Source of the DNA: Mycolicibacterium sp. MU0053
GTDB lineage: Bacteria; Actinomycetota; Actinomycetes; Mycobacteriales; Mycobacteriaceae
Reading direction: 5' to 3'
DNA length: 64,000 nt
Assembly: GCF_963378095.1 (NCBI RefSeq)
Contig: NZ_OY726397.1
Span: 2,418,001-2,482,000 of the forward strand
Of this stretch, positions 41,546 to 50,832 are shown one piece after another (the first letter of the stretch is position 1; every line of letters starts with the position of its first letter). The notes under the pieces were generated by a model. That model ran no database searches. It was not told where the DNA came from and saw only the letters and a list, made by a program, of their open reading frames with translations. The translations under genes were made by a program, and so were the position numbers.

Positions 41546-42760
41546 TCAGGTTCTTGTGGGGAGTTTGACCTGCAGTCCGCCGAGGCAGAGGTAGATCATT
41601 GAGGTCAGTGTTTGGGCGGAGTGGTGTCCGTAGCCGCGGGCGTTGATGAGGCGGATTTTGGCGTTGATGCCTTCGATGAGGGCGTTGGAGATGCGTAGTT
41701 CGATGGCGGCGAGGATGGGTTCGAAGTAGACCTCGAAGCGTTTGCTCAGCGCGACGAACGCCGGGATGCGGGAGCGTTTGGCGGCGGTGATCCAGGCTTT
41801 GAGCAGTCGGCGGGCTTGGTCGGGTTCGTGGTGGTGGCGGTAGAGGTCGCGGGCTTGTTCCTTCAGCGTCCAGGCCCGGCCGATGCGTCGGTTGGTTCGC
41901 GCGATCTGGTTGACCAGGGCGCGTTTGTCGTCGGTGAGTTTGTTCTCGCCGGTGCGCAGCGCCCAGCGGGCGGCTTTCCAGTCCGCGGTGGCGTGTCCGG
42001 GCAGGCGGATCGATTCGGCGAAGACGCGATCGAGGGCGCGTTGGACCCACTGCATGACATGGAAGCCGTCGTAGCAGATGACCGCGTTCGGGACCGCTGC
42101 GGTGGTGGCAGCGGTGTAGGCCCTGGAGACGTCCATGCTGACCGCGTCGATGTGTGCCAGTGCTGAATCGGTTTGGGCGGCATAGAAGTTGGCTAATGAT
42201 TGTTCGCTGCGTCCAGGCTGGACGTCGACGACGGTGCCGGTGTCGTGGTTGCCGATGATGGTCAGATAACGATGGGGATGGCGGTAGCAGATCTCGTCGA
42301 CACCAATGCGATACAGCGTCTGCAGGCGACGCTGGTCGAGAAGTTCGGCCACGCCGCGGCCGATGATGGCGGTGACCGTTTCCCAGGCGCAGCGCATCAA
42401 CGCCGCCACCGAGGTCCGGTCGGTTCGTTGGGCCAGCCACAGCACCATGTCTTCGAAATCGCGGGTGTGACGCGCACCGGGACGAGCCCAGGGCAGTTCC
42501 TCGGTGATCACCCCGCAGTCCGGGCAATCGAGGCGGCGGATCTCATAGACCAGCCACAGCTGTGCCCGGGCCAGATCCAGATGGCGCCAGCGTCGCCGGC
42601 GGCGGTCATAGACCGCCCGTAGGCGTTTGCCGCACGGGCAGCGCAGCAGGCGCGCTTTCGGTCGCAGGTGGACATCGATCTGCCCGTCGCCGATGACGAC
42701 ATCGGTGACCGTGGCCCCGGGAATCTGCAGCAGACGGTTAAATGCAGTGTTGACGCGCAC
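41546..42760 (-). CDS. ISL3-family transposase
   Basis: This protein has 404 residues from the GTG at 42760 (AAGGA nine bases upstream); the open frame reaches 42814. An N-terminal zinc-ribbon-like region (RCPCGKRLR, LDCPDCG) and helix-turn-helix precede the DDE domain: IGVDEICYRH, CYDGFHVMQWVQ and ISNALIEGINAKIRLINARGYG, all typical of ISL3. The frame is intact, so the transposase could be active. The stop codon (41546-41548) lies just outside the left inverted repeat, so the terminal residues are encoded by the repeat and the stop comes from flanking DNA. Confidence 0.93.
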   Translation of the reverse strand: MRVNTAFNRLLQIPGATVTDVVIGDGQIDVHLRPKARLLRCPCGKRLRAVYDRRRRRWRHLDLARAQLWLVYEIRRLDCPDCGVITEELPWARPGARHTRDFEDMVLWLAQRTDRTSVAALMRCAWETVTAIIGRGVAELLDQRRLQTLYRIGVDEICYRHPHRYLTIIGNHDTGTVVDVQPGRSEQSLANFYAAQTDSALAHIDAVSMDVSRAYTAATTAAVPNAVICYDGFHVMQWVQRALDRVFAESIRLPGHATADWKAARWALRTGENKLTDDKRALVNQIARTNRRIGRAWTLKEQARDLYRHHHEPDQARRLLKAWITAAKRSRIPAFVALSKRFEVYFEPILAAIELRISNALIEGINAKIRLINARGYGHHSAQTLTSMIYLCLGGLQVKLPTRT

Positions 42761-42880
42761 GCGGATCGTCCTTGCGGTTGAGGTTGGTGTGGTAACCCCG
42801 AAACCTAGAGGCACACCGCGTGCGCGTCCTTCAATTCACCGGCGAAACACCGAAGTCGTTGAAACTCCCCACAAAATACC
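41549..42880 (-). mobile_element. Complete ISL3-family insertion sequence
   Basis: The element is 1332 bp, bounded by imperfect inverted repeats. The left end begins GGTTCTTGTGGGGAGTTTG (41549-41567). The right end, read inward on the minus strand from 42880, begins GGTATTTTGTGGGGAGTTT. About 16 of the first 18 positions agree. It holds only the transposase gene. ISL3 elements usually leave an 8-bp target duplication; the flanks here (ACTCCTCA and GCTGAACA) do not match, so the element is old, was involved in a rearrangement, or its boundaries are slightly off. Confidence 0.85.
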
Positions 42881-42896
42881 GCTGAACAGCGAAAAT

Positions 42897-42921
42897 GCGC
42901 CCACGAAAACACGTGGAGCGC
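42897..42921. repeat. Hairpin between IS element and ABC transporter genes
   Basis: GCGC plus CCACG (42897-42905) can pair with CGTGG and GCGC (42912-42921, one bulged A) around an AAAACA loop. It sits just beyond the right end of the IS and about 130 bases before the ABC gene. It could be a terminator or regulatory hairpin; nothing decides. Confidence 0.3.
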
Positions 42922-43048
42922 CACATACGTTCGAGATCTGGGGTGACGCGACACCGCATGCCCTATCGCCGTCGAACCGATCGAAGGCCGGCCGCGTAGT
43001 ACCTCGTGTAGGCGCACCGCGCGCCGGATGCCGCGGGGGAGGACCGGG

Positions 43049-43756
43049 ATGGGGCCACTGATCGTCGAACTCCGCCATGTGGCGCGCGAGTACCGCGTCG
43101 GCGGTCAATCGGTGCGTGCGCTCGATGACATCAGCCTGCGGCTCGAGGGCGGACAGTTCGTCTCGGTCGTCGGGCCGTCCGGGGCGGGCAAGAGCACGCT
43201 GCTGCACCTGCTCGGTGCGTTGGACTCACCCGATTCCGGGTCGATCACCTTCGACGGCGACGAGATCGGCCGACTCGGAGACGACGAGCAATCGGAGTTT
43301 CGCCGGCATTGCGTCGGATTCGTGTTCCAGTTCTTCAACCTGTTGCCGACCCTGTCGGCGTGGGAGAACGTCGCGGTCCCCAAGCTGCTCGATGGTGTCC
43401 GAATGGGCGCGGCCAAACCCGACGCGCTGCGGCTGCTGGACCGCGCCGGGCTCGGTGACCGGATCCAGCACCGACCGGCGGAACTGTCCGGCGGGCAGAT
43501 GCAGCGGGTCGCGGTGGCGCGGGCATTGATGATGGATCCGCCGCTGATCCTCGCCGACGAACCCACCGGAAACCTCGACTCGACGACGGGCGCGGCCATC
43601 CTGGAACTCCTCGCCGAGGTGGCGCACGACGACGGCCGCCGTCGGCTGGTGGTGATGGTGACCCACAACGCGGTCGCCGCCGAGGGCACCGATCGGGTGA
43701 TCACGCTGCAGGACGGCCGGCTCGGGTCCGACGAATTGTCGACGGTCCCAAGGTGA
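43049..43756 (+). CDS. ABC transporter ATPase, MacB/LolD type
   Basis: This protein has 235 residues. GGGGGAGGA precedes the ATG. It shows Walker [10 protein letters not shown] (about 43), the Q-loop [18 protein letters not shown] typical of MacB/LolD, signature [15 protein letters not shown], Walker [13 protein letters not shown] and the switch His in VTHN. The family powers FtsX-type permeases that work by mechanotransmission, moving lipids, peptides or natural products out of the membrane. The permease gene follows 16 bases later. Confidence 0.92.
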   Translation: MGPLIVELRHVAREYRVGGQSVRALDDISLRLEGGQFVSVVGPSGAGKSTLLHLLGALDSPDSGSITFDGDEIGRLGDDEQSEFRRHCVGFVFQFFNLLPTLSAWENVAVPKLLDGVRMGAAKPDALRLLDRAGLGDRIQHRPAELSGGQMQRVAVARALMMDPPLILADEPTGNLDSTTGAAILELLAEVAHDDGRRRLVVMVTHNAVAAEGTDRVITLQDGRLGSDELSTVPR

Positions 43757-43772
43757 CACCGGGCGCGGCAGA

Positions 43773-46280
43773 ATGAGATCGGCTCCGGCGGGAATCGCTG
43801 CGGCGGCAAGTCGGCTCCGGCTGTTCAGTTGGCGCGAACTCGCCACGCACCGTCGGCGCACGGTCGCCTCGATCGCCGTAATGGCGGTGTCCGCAATGTA
43901 TCTGGTCGCGATATTCGGCATCTTCGGGTCCATCACCGGATCGGTCCATCGGCTGGCCGACGGGATCGCGGGCGTCGCCGCGCTGGAGGTCTCCGGCATC
44001 ACCGACGCCGGATTTCCCGACGCGCTGACCGCCGAGGTGGCCGCGGTTCCCGGCGTCGAGGCCGCAGTACCGGTACTACGGACAAGTGCCTTCACGGCAT
44101 CGGGGCCGGTGCTGCTGATCGGCGCAGACGAGAGCGGTGCAGCATTGCAGGGTGCCTTGACGGACGCACTCGCAGGACAGCAGGAAGTGTCGGCTGACGT
44201 GCCCAACGGGGTCCGGGTGGGGCCCGGTGTCGGTGCTGCGCAAGGCGAGACGCTCCAGCTGGGCTCGGGTTCGGTGACCGTGGTGGCGGTGCTCGGGGGG
44301 GACCGCCTCGCGGATCTCAACGGCGGGCATTATGTCCTGGCCGCGCTTCCGTTGGCGCAGCACATCACCGGCCGCCAGGGGCGGCTCGACTCGATACTGA
44401 TCACCACGAAGCCGGATGCCGATCTGGCTGCGGTACGCGCTGCGGTCACCGCAGCCGTCGACGGGCGAGCTGTCGTCGCGGACCCGAGCGTGCGGGCCGC
44501 CCGGGCCGGCGACGGGGTCAAGATGATGAACTACATGGCCCTGATGGGCGCGGCGATCGCCTTGGTGGTCAGCGCGTTCCTCATCTACACCACCATGACA
44601 ATGGCGATCTCCCAGCGCCGACCCGCCATCTCGATGCTGCGCGCGATCGGCGGCCGGCGCAGCACCATCGTGCGCGACATGCTCACCGAGGCAGCGATTC
44701 TGGGTCTGCTGGGCGCCGCCATCGGCGCGACCATCGGAATAGTGCTGGGCCGCATCGCGATCGGTCGACTGCCGCCGGCGGTCACCCAGGGCCTCGAAGC
44801 CCGGGTCGAGTACTGGCTGCCCGGTTGGGCCGTACCGGCTGCGCTGGCGGCGACGGTGCTCACCGGTGTGGCCGCCTCGGCCATGGCGGCGCGGCAGGTC
44901 TACAAGGTTTCGCCGATCGAGGCGTTGGCACCCGTCGGGGCCTCGGCGGCCGACGTCGTGCCGCGCTGGCTGCGGATCGCCAGCGGGGTGGGCGCCGTGG
45001 CGGCGTTGACGGCGTCGGTCCTGATCCTCCTCGGCCAGAGCGGCACCCTGGCGGTGGTCGCGATCGCCGCGGTCTTCGGTGCCGAGATCGCGCTCGGCTT
45101 CGCGCTCACCGCGCCCATGGTGAAAGCCACGGCGGCAACCGCTCGACTATTCGGATCGGCCGGTGCCCTTGCGGCGGAATCCATCGCGCGTGCGCCGCGG
45201 CGAGTGTGGGCCACGGTGATGACCGTGCTCATCGCGGTTCTCACCACCGTGGTGATCACCGGCACCAGCGCCGACATGATCCGCTCCGCGGGTGAGGTCT
45301 TTTCGTCGGTCGACGATGTCGACGTCTGGGTGAGTGCGGACCCGCCCGATCGCTATCCGACCGCCGCGCTCCCGCCAGGGCTCGCGGACCAGGTGGCCCA
45401 GGTGCCGGGCGTGGCCCGCGTGACCGAGGGCCCGTTCGGATTCGCCGTGGTCGGCGGCACGCGCGTGCTGCTCGTCGGCTTTTCCCCCGGAACCCACGAT
45501 CCGTTGTACCGCGCACTCGATGAACACGTACGCACCGAGGTGCTCGCCGGCCGGGGCGTGGTGCTCACGCAGAACCTGGGCAAGACCTTGGGCGTCCGTG
45601 TAGGCGAGGAGGTTTCGCTGCTCACCCCGCACGGCCCGCAGCGCGCGGTGGTGCTGGCGTTGGTGCCGTATTTCTCGACGGTCATCGGCACCGTCGGAAT
45701 GGAACTGGCTCAGTTGCGGGCGTGGTTCGATCGCCCGGCAACGACGACGCTGCAGATCACCGCGGACGCCGGCGTCGATCCGAATCGCCTGTTGACCGAG
45801 GTCCGCCGGGTGGTGCCGACGCCGAACCACGTGTACGACGGCAGCGCCGCGCGGGCCGGCCTGGAGGCGCCGCTGCGCCAGAGCATGTTCATCGCGAACG
45901 CCGTCTGGATCATGGTGGTGTTCGTCGCCGCGGTCGCACTTCTCAACACCTTGACGCTGTCGGTGCTCGAACGGCGCCGCGAGATCGGTGTGCTGCGGGC
46001 GATGGGTTCCAGCCGCCGGTCCACCATGCGGATGGTCCTGGCGGAGGCGACCGGCATCGGTGCGGTCGGCGCCAGCTTGGGGCTGGCGCTCGGCCTGGTC
46101 GACCAATGGCTCTACAGCATCGTCAGCGGGGACATCATGAACTTCGACGTCGGTTTCCGGCCGAGCCCGACGGCGTTCGGCTTGACCGTCGGCGCGCTGG
46201 CACTGTGCCTACTGGGCTCGGTGCCACCCGCGCGACGTGCGGCGCGGCTGAACATCATCGAGGCGCTCAGCGTCGAGTAG
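43773..46280 (+). CDS. FtsX-like ABC permease, two-domain
   Basis: This inner-membrane protein has 835 residues. It consists of two FtsX/MacB permease units, each with a large extracytoplasmic region. The first helix is at about 30-50. Three helices lie near 255-275, 305-330 and 350-375, further helices at about 410-470, and the last three at about 705-725, 755-775 and 790-815. Such fused permeases pair with the ATPase encoded directly upstream. The stop overlaps the 3' end of the convergent methyltransferase gene by 14 bases. Export of the neighbouring cluster's product is possible but rests on position only. Confidence 0.9.
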   Translation: MRSAPAGIAAAASRLRLFSWRELATHRRRTVASIAVMAVSAMYLVAIFGIFGSITGSVHRLADGIAGVAALEVSGITDAGFPDALTAEVAAVPGVEAAVPVLRTSAFTASGPVLLIGADESGAALQGALTDALAGQQEVSADVPNGVRVGPGVGAAQGETLQLGSGSVTVVAVLGGDRLADLNGGHYVLAALPLAQHITGRQGRLDSILITTKPDADLAAVRAAVTAAVDGRAVVADPSVRAARAGDGVKMMNYMALMGAAIALVVSAFLIYTTMTMAISQRRPAISMLRAIGGRRSTIVRDMLTEAAILGLLGAAIGATIGIVLGRIAIGRLPPAVTQGLEARVEYWLPGWAVPAALAATVLTGVAASAMAARQVYKVSPIEALAPVGASAADVVPRWLRIASGVGAVAALTASVLILLGQSGTLAVVAIAAVFGAEIALGFALTAPMVKATAATARLFGSAGALAAESIARAPRRVWATVMTVLIAVLTTVVITGTSADMIRSAGEVFSSVDDVDVWVSADPPDRYPTAALPPGLADQVAQVPGVARVTEGPFGFAVVGGTRVLLVGFSPGTHDPLYRALDEHVRTEVLAGRGVVLTQNLGKTLGVRVGEEVSLLTPHGPQRAVVLALVPYFSTVIGTVGMELAQLRAWFDRPATTTLQITADAGVDPNRLLTEVRRVVPTPNHVYDGSAARAGLEAPLRQSMFIANAVWIMVVFVAAVALLNTLTLSVLERRREIGVLRAMGSSRRSTMRMVLAEATGIGAVGASLGLALGLVDQWLYSIVSGDIMNFDVGFRPSPTAFGLTVGALALCLLGSVPPARRAARLNIIEALSVE

Positions 46281-46917
46281 GTGCCGCTCGCCCCTCCACC
46301 GGTGTGGCGATGCCCAGCAGATGAGGTGTGCACGGCGGCGGCACCAGAGTTCGTCGAATGCTGTGCAGCCCCGTGGTGTCGAATCCCGCCGCGGCGATCG
46401 CCTCGGCGGTACGGCGGTTCGGCTCACATCCGGCACCCAGCCAGGACCAGGGCTTGGCGATCAGGTCCTGGAACTTGGCCATCGTGGCGTCCCCGCGGAC
46501 GTGCTCGAGGACGACCAACCTTCCTCCCGGCGCCAGGACCCGCCGAATCTCGGCGAGGGTCGCGGCCACGTCGTCGACCGAGCACAACACCAGCCCGACG
46601 TGTACGGAGTCGAAAGCATTGTCCGGAAAGGGAATCGACTCGCCTACTCCGTCGACGATGTCCACGGCGATGCCGTGCCGGCGAGCTAGTGCCGAAGCCA
46701 TCCGCCGCAGCGTCGCGTCGGGCTCCACGGCGGCGACCGACGTCACCGCGGGCGGCAGGAACAGCAGGTCGGTTCCCGGGCCAAGGCCGAGCAGCAGCAG
46801 CCGCCCGGTGACGTGGCTCATCGCCGCCCGTCGATACCGACGGTAGAACAGTCGGTCGAACATCGGCATGCCGAACCGATACACATACGGGAACAACGGA
46901 TTACGTCGCCTTGTCAC
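46267..46917 (-). CDS. Class I SAM-dependent methyltransferase (last gene of cluster)
   Basis: This enzyme has 216 residues from a GTG overlapping the previous stop. Motif I is LLLGLGPGTDLLFLP, post-I VAAVEPDATLRRMA, motif IV FDSVHVGLVLCSVDD and motif V LAPGGRLVVLEHVRG: the UbiE/Methyltransf_11 type. The relatives are often called phosphatidylethanolamine or quinone methyltransferases, but the substrate cannot be read off. It is the seventh and last gene of the overlapping minus-strand operon and may methylate its product. Confidence 0.87.
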   Translation of the reverse strand: MTRRRNPLFPYVYRFGMPMFDRLFYRRYRRAAMSHVTGRLLLLGLGPGTDLLFLPPAVTSVAAVEPDATLRRMASALARRHGIAVDIVDGVGESIPFPDNAFDSVHVGLVLCSVDDVAATLAEIRRVLAPGGRLVVLEHVRGDATMAKFQDLIAKPWSWLGAGCEPNRRTAEAIAAAGFDTTGLHSIRRTLVPPPCTPHLLGIATPVEGRAAPTRR

Positions 46918-47540
46918 TGGCCCTGATCCAGTCGAAACGGCGGATACTCGTCGCGCATCAAGGAGACGTACACGGCTACTCGATAACGCCATCGGACGAT
47001 ACCCAGCAGGAGATCGAACATGCCCCGCGAGATGGTCCCGGTGCACAACAACCAGATGGCCGACACCACACAGAGCACCTGCAGCAGCGGTTCCATCGCC
47101 CAGCACAGGAGAATCTGAGGGATCGCCAATAGCCACCACTTCACCAGGACGGCACCCCTGGTGAGGGTCTCGGGATAGTCGACCGCCAGATCGCCGGGAT
47201 AGTCGGGCCGCGGCGCGAGCGTGAACGGCGGGTATCGGTCGGTGCTGTTCATCGGGAACCGGTAGTTCATCACGCGCCACGACCAACGCAGCACCCCGAC
47301 GTTGAAGTCGAAGAGCGGGCGCGGATATCGGCCGGTGAACAAGATGGCGACGCCGGCGACGAGGGTCACCAGGGGGTACACCAGGTAGAGGAAGATCAGG
47401 ATGGGGTAGTGCGGGACGGCGAGCACGCACCACTTGACGAGCCAGAGCCAGCGCGACGGCGCATCGTCGGCGCCACGGACGCGCACCGGAATGTCCGGCT
47501 TGCGCACCGGTTCCGTCCTCCAACTTGTCGACGCGGTCAT
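46914..47540 (-). CDS. DUF4389 membrane protein
   Basis: This protein has 208 residues. It has two DUF4389-like halves, each with paired membrane helices (about 35-62 YPILIFLYLVYPLVTLVAGV and about 128-165 ALLVKWWLLAIPQ to ALWLL-like) and a conserved TGRYPRPLFDFNVGVLRW-type motif, seen again as TGTISRGMFDLLLGIVRW. The function of the family is unknown. It overlaps both neighbours by four bases, so it belongs to the biosynthetic operon and may hold or channel a lipophilic intermediate at the membrane. Confidence 0.85.
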   Translation of the reverse strand: MTASTSWRTEPVRKPDIPVRVRGADDAPSRWLWLVKWCVLAVPHYPILIFLYLVYPLVTLVAGVAILFTGRYPRPLFDFNVGVLRWSWRVMNYRFPMNSTDRYPPFTLAPRPDYPGDLAVDYPETLTRGAVLVKWWLLAIPQILLCWAMEPLLQVLCVVSAIWLLCTGTISRGMFDLLLGIVRWRYRVAVYVSLMRDEYPPFRLDQGQ

Positions 47541-48754
47541 CGCCGGTCCCACGACGTGGCCGGTGTTGGGGCGCTGAGGGTTCGGTTGATCTCGGCGGCG
47601 AGCCGGCGGTGACTGGTGCACCGCAGAAACATGGTCAGTGCCCCGGACTGGAACCGGTCCGAAATGTAGGTCGCCGGTTTCAGCGCGGCCTCACCGTGGG
47701 AGACCTGCAGCGACGCCACCCGGGATACGGCGAGGACCTTGCGTCGCCTGGTCGTCTCGTACCAACGCAGCGCCCTGGAGAGTTCGCGCCCGTCCGAGAG
47801 CGCCTTGCACAGCACCATCGTGTCGAGCAGCGCTTGATTGGTGCCCTGCGCCAGGGTCGGCGGCATGGTGTGCGCGGCGTCGCCGACCAGCGTCAGCGCA
47901 CCGTGGCCCGGCACGCGCGGAATCGGATGTCGGAAATGCGGGTACGGCGAACCGGCCAGGTGGTCGTCGGTCAACGCACCGAGCACTCGATCGACGGCGT
48001 CGCACCAGCCGGTGAAGTTGGCCCGGATCGTCTCGATCGGACGTCGCGGTCTGACGAAGTCGCAGGACCACGGCAAGTCAAACCACCATTGCAGGGCGGC
48101 GCCGCCCGCGGGCCACAGACCGGCGTTCCCGTGCTCGCCGATGATGACCCGTGCGACCTGCCGGTCGCTGAGATCCGGAAGGTCGATCAGTCCCTGCCAG
48201 CTGCACCAGCCCGTGGGCTCGGCGGGCGGCGCGCCGACGACGTCGCGGACCATCGAGTGCATGCCGTCGGCGCCGATCAACAGGTCTCCCGCAGCCGAAT
48301 CGCCGTCGTCGAATTCCACCCGCACCCCGTCGGCAGTCCTGACCACCGCAACCGCTCGGGCGTTGCATCGGATGAGGTCGGTCGGCAAACCGTCGAGCAG
48401 CCGTTGCAGCAGCACCCGGCGTGGGACCATCCGGACGGGTGACCCGAGCCGGTGCACCATGGCGGTCACGTCCAAGGTGGCGAGCCTGCGGCCGCCGGAG
48501 GTCGAGACCTGCACGGTGGACAGCAACTGACCGGCCCCCTCCATGGCGACCCCGAGCTGCCGCAGGACCGTCTCGCCGTTGGACCAGATGGTGACTGCGC
48601 CGCCGCCGGCCTGCACATCCGGCCGCCGTTCGAAGACCGTGACGTCATGGCCGTCGCGCCGCAATCCCCGCGCAACCGAGAGGCCGCTCACGCCCGCGCC
48701 GACAACGAGGACCCGAAGGGGCGCCGGCATCGCGGAACCGCGGTGGCCGGGCAT
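47537..48754 (-). CDS. FAD-dependent monooxygenase (aromatic hydroxylase type)
   Basis: This enzyme has 405 residues. The N-terminal FAD loop is VLVVGAGVSGLSVARGL (Gly19, Gly21, Gly24), followed by VFERRPDVQAGG. The DG motif is LLIGADGMHSMVRD, and the GD motif is LTLVGDAAHTMPPTLAQG. This is the group A flavoprotein pattern of salicylate hydroxylase, UbiH and tailoring oxygenases, which hydroxylate electron-rich rings or enols with NAD(P)H. The ATG at 48754 overlaps the previous stop; a second ATG at 48730 is possible. The substrate is inferred to be an intermediate made by the other gene products. Confidence 0.9.
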   Translation of the reverse strand: MPGHRGSAMPAPLRVLVVGAGVSGLSVARGLRRDGHDVTVFERRPDVQAGGGAVTIWSNGETVLRQLGVAMEGAGQLLSTVQVSTSGGRRLATLDVTAMVHRLGSPVRMVPRRVLLQRLLDGLPTDLIRCNARAVAVVRTADGVRVEFDDGDSAAGDLLIGADGMHSMVRDVVGAPPAEPTGWCSWQGLIDLPDLSDRQVARVIIGEHGNAGLWPAGGAALQWWFDLPWSCDFVRPRRPIETIRANFTGWCDAVDRVLGALTDDHLAGSPYPHFRHPIPRVPGHGALTLVGDAAHTMPPTLAQGTNQALLDTMVLCKALSDGRELSRALRWYETTRRRKVLAVSRVASLQVSHGEAALKPATYISDRFQSGALTMFLRCTSHRRLAAEINRTLSAPTPATSWDRR

Positions 48755-49806
48755 CAGCGTGCGGTCCTTGCCGTCGGCCTTCCCAGCGCGGACAGCACCG
48801 CCAGGCTGGAAGCCCGGTTGCCCACCGTGATCCGGGCGCCGCCGTCGGGGTAGCAGCGGACGTGCAGGCCGGTTTGTGCGAATGCGTCGCGGTGCACCCG
48901 ACCGCTCGGCGGCAGGTAGGTGAAGTTCGCGTGCGCATCGGTGGTGTAGATGCCCATGCCGCTCAAGCGCATGCGGAGATAGCCTCGTTCTGCAGTGATC
49001 AGCCGGACCCTGTGCAGCAGTTGGTCTTCGGCAGCATAGGAGGCGGCGACGGCGACCAAGCTGGTGATCGCGATGCCGAACGGGAGTTGGTGGGCCCACA
49101 ACGTCCGGGTCAGCTCCGCGGCGGCGAGCCCGTAGCCGATCCGCAGCCCAGCCAGCCCGTACGCCTTGGAGAAGGTCCGCACCACCACCACCACGTTGGG
49201 GAAACACGCGATCAGCTCCGACGCGTCGATGCGGTGCTCCGGCGCCACGAATTCGATGTACGCCTCGTCGAGCAGCACGATGGTCGTCGACGGCACCCGG
49301 CGCAGGAAGTCCAGCACCGCGGCGGTGGGTTCCAGGGTCCCGGTCGGGTTGTGCGGCCGGCACACGACGACGACCCGCGCGTCCACGGCGGCTTCGGCCA
49401 GCGCGTCAAGATCGTGGTGGCCGTCCTGGTCGAGGGGCACGGTCACCGAGTTCAGCCGGGTCATCTGCGCGACAATCGGATAGCCGTCGAAGGTCGGCGC
49501 GGCCATGACGATCGTGTCGCCGGGATCGGTCAGGGCGTGCAGGGCCTGCAGAATCACGCCTGTCGCCCCCGCGCCGAGGACCACCTGGTTGGGGTGCACG
49601 CCGATGCGACCGGCGATCACGTGGCGCAGCCGCTCCGGCAGCACCTCCGGATAGCGGTTGACCGCATCGATCGAGCGGACCAGCGCCGACCGCACCGCCG
49701 GCAGCGGCGGGAACGGATTCTCGTTGAGCGACAATGCAAACGGATCGACCGCGGTCCGCGCCGCGCCACCGGCCGCGGTGCTGACGGGGTTCGAGGCGGG
49801 CTTCAT
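48754..49806 (-). CDS. PLP-dependent aminotransferase, HisC-like (fold type I)
   Basis: This enzyme has 350 residues. The PLP Lys is Lys214 in RTFSKAYGLAGLRIGY. The PHNPTGTL motif (about 151), VLLDEAYIEF (Asp for the PLP nitrogen) and a C-terminal phosphate/carboxylate Arg region complete the histidinol-phosphate aminotransferase pattern. It lies far from his genes and inside a biosynthetic operon, so it probably transaminates a keto intermediate of the pathway, or decarboxylates as it condenses; plain transamination is the safer guess. It overlaps both neighbours by four bases or fewer. Confidence 0.9.
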   Translation of the reverse strand: MKPASNPVSTAAGGAARTAVDPFALSLNENPFPPLPAVRSALVRSIDAVNRYPEVLPERLRHVIAGRIGVHPNQVVLGAGATGVILQALHALTDPGDTIVMAAPTFDGYPIVAQMTRLNSVTVPLDQDGHHDLDALAEAAVDARVVVVCRPHNPTGTLEPTAAVLDFLRRVPSTTIVLLDEAYIEFVAPEHRIDASELIACFPNVVVVVRTFSKAYGLAGLRIGYGLAAAELTRTLWAHQLPFGIAITSLVAVAASYAAEDQLLHRVRLITAERGYLRMRLSGMGIYTTDAHANFTYLPPSGRVHRDAFAQTGLHVRCYPDGGARITVGNRASSLAVLSALGRPTARTAR

Positions 49807-50825
49807 CGGCCCCGTCCGCCCCAGCGGAGCGCCGCCGCCGCGGCGAAGTCACCGGCGTGGGCGAACCCGGCCATGACGACCGTTTCACCGGCCTTGACCT
49901 GACCCGCGGAGATCGCCCGATCCAGGTTGATCGGGATCCCGGCGCCGAACAGGTTGCCGCACTCGTCGAAGGTGTCGCGGTGGCGTTCCGCGGGCAGTTC
50001 GAGCGCTTCCCGCCAGTTGCGCAAGAACACCCGGTTGGGCTGGTTGGTCACCAGGAGGTCGATGTCCTTGGACCGCAGGCCGATTCGGTCACAGACCGCC
50101 AGCGCGACTTCGGGAACCTGCCGATTGCCGCGGGCCAGTACCTTGGTGATCTTGCTTTCGCTGAAGCCGATGCAGAGCTCACCGGGACCGGGCTGCCACC
50201 ACTTGCGGGGCGGGTCCGGGGCGAACGCCATCTCACCGGCGTACTCGCCGTAGGTGCGGCACTCGATGTCGAGGATGGGGGACTGGCCCGACAGCGTGAC
50301 CAGGCCCACCGCGGCGCCGTCGCCGGGCACCGAAGCCTGCGCCTTGCGACGGACTCCCGGTTGGTCGAAGACCTGTCCGGCGGCATTCTGCGCGATGGCG
50401 ATCAGCGCGGTGTGTCCTGCTCCTGAGGTCAGCAGCTGACGAGCCACGTTGAGCGCCAACACGAACGCCGCACACCCGCCGTTGTGCAGGTCGAGCACCC
50501 AGGAGGGCCGCATGCCCAGGCGGTGAGCGATGCCACCGCCCGAGCCGTAGAACGCCTGATCCGGTGCCTGGGTGTGGGTGATCAGGACATCGGCGGCTTC
50601 GATGACGTCGGCGCCGTGCCGCTCGATCAGCCCCTGCGCCGCACGCTCGACCATGTCGATCGCGCTCTCGTCGGGCGCGACGTGGTGGCGGAATTTCGGG
50701 GCGCGGAACATCACGTTGTCGCGCAGCGCGTCGGTTTCGGCGAATTGCGCGTAGTAGTCCGCACCGATCGGCTCGCCGGGTAGGTAGGTGGCAACGTCGG
50801 AGAGGCTGACCGCGGACCCGCTCAT
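49803..50825 (-). CDS. KAS III-like condensing enzyme or acyltransferase with altered triad
   Basis: This thiolase-fold protein has 340 residues. The acyl-accepting Cys118 is in LDLHNGGCAAFV. Where FabH enzymes have H-Q-A-N, this one has N-Q-P-N (Asn261 in place of His). The last triad residue is Asn291 in DECGNLFGAGIP. The spacing of 30 between positions 261 and 291 equals that in E. coli FabH (244 and 274), so the alignment is secure. Without the His, normal decarboxylative condensation is doubtful. Acyl transfer to an amine or hydroxyl, or condensation on an already activated nucleophile, is more likely. It is not a housekeeping FabH. Confidence 0.88.
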   Translation of the reverse strand: MSGSAVSLSDVATYLPGEPIGADYYAQFAETDALRDNVMFRAPKFRHHVAPDESAIDMVERAAQGLIERHGADVIEAADVLITHTQAPDQAFYGSGGGIAHRLGMRPSWVLDLHNGGCAAFVLALNVARQLLTSGAGHTALIAIAQNAAGQVFDQPGVRRKAQASVPGDGAAVGLVTLSGQSPILDIECRTYGEYAGEMAFAPDPPRKWWQPGPGELCIGFSESKITKVLARGNRQVPEVALAVCDRIGLRSKDIDLLVTNQPNRVFLRNWREALELPAERHRDTFDECGNLFGAGIPINLDRAISAGQVKAGETVVMAGFAHAGDFAAAAALRWGGRGR

Positions 50826-50832
50826 GGTGGCT

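Noticed and set aside
46281..46866. Plus-strand frames opposite the methyltransferase
   Set aside because: They are shadows; the minus-strand frame has complete SAM-binding motifs.
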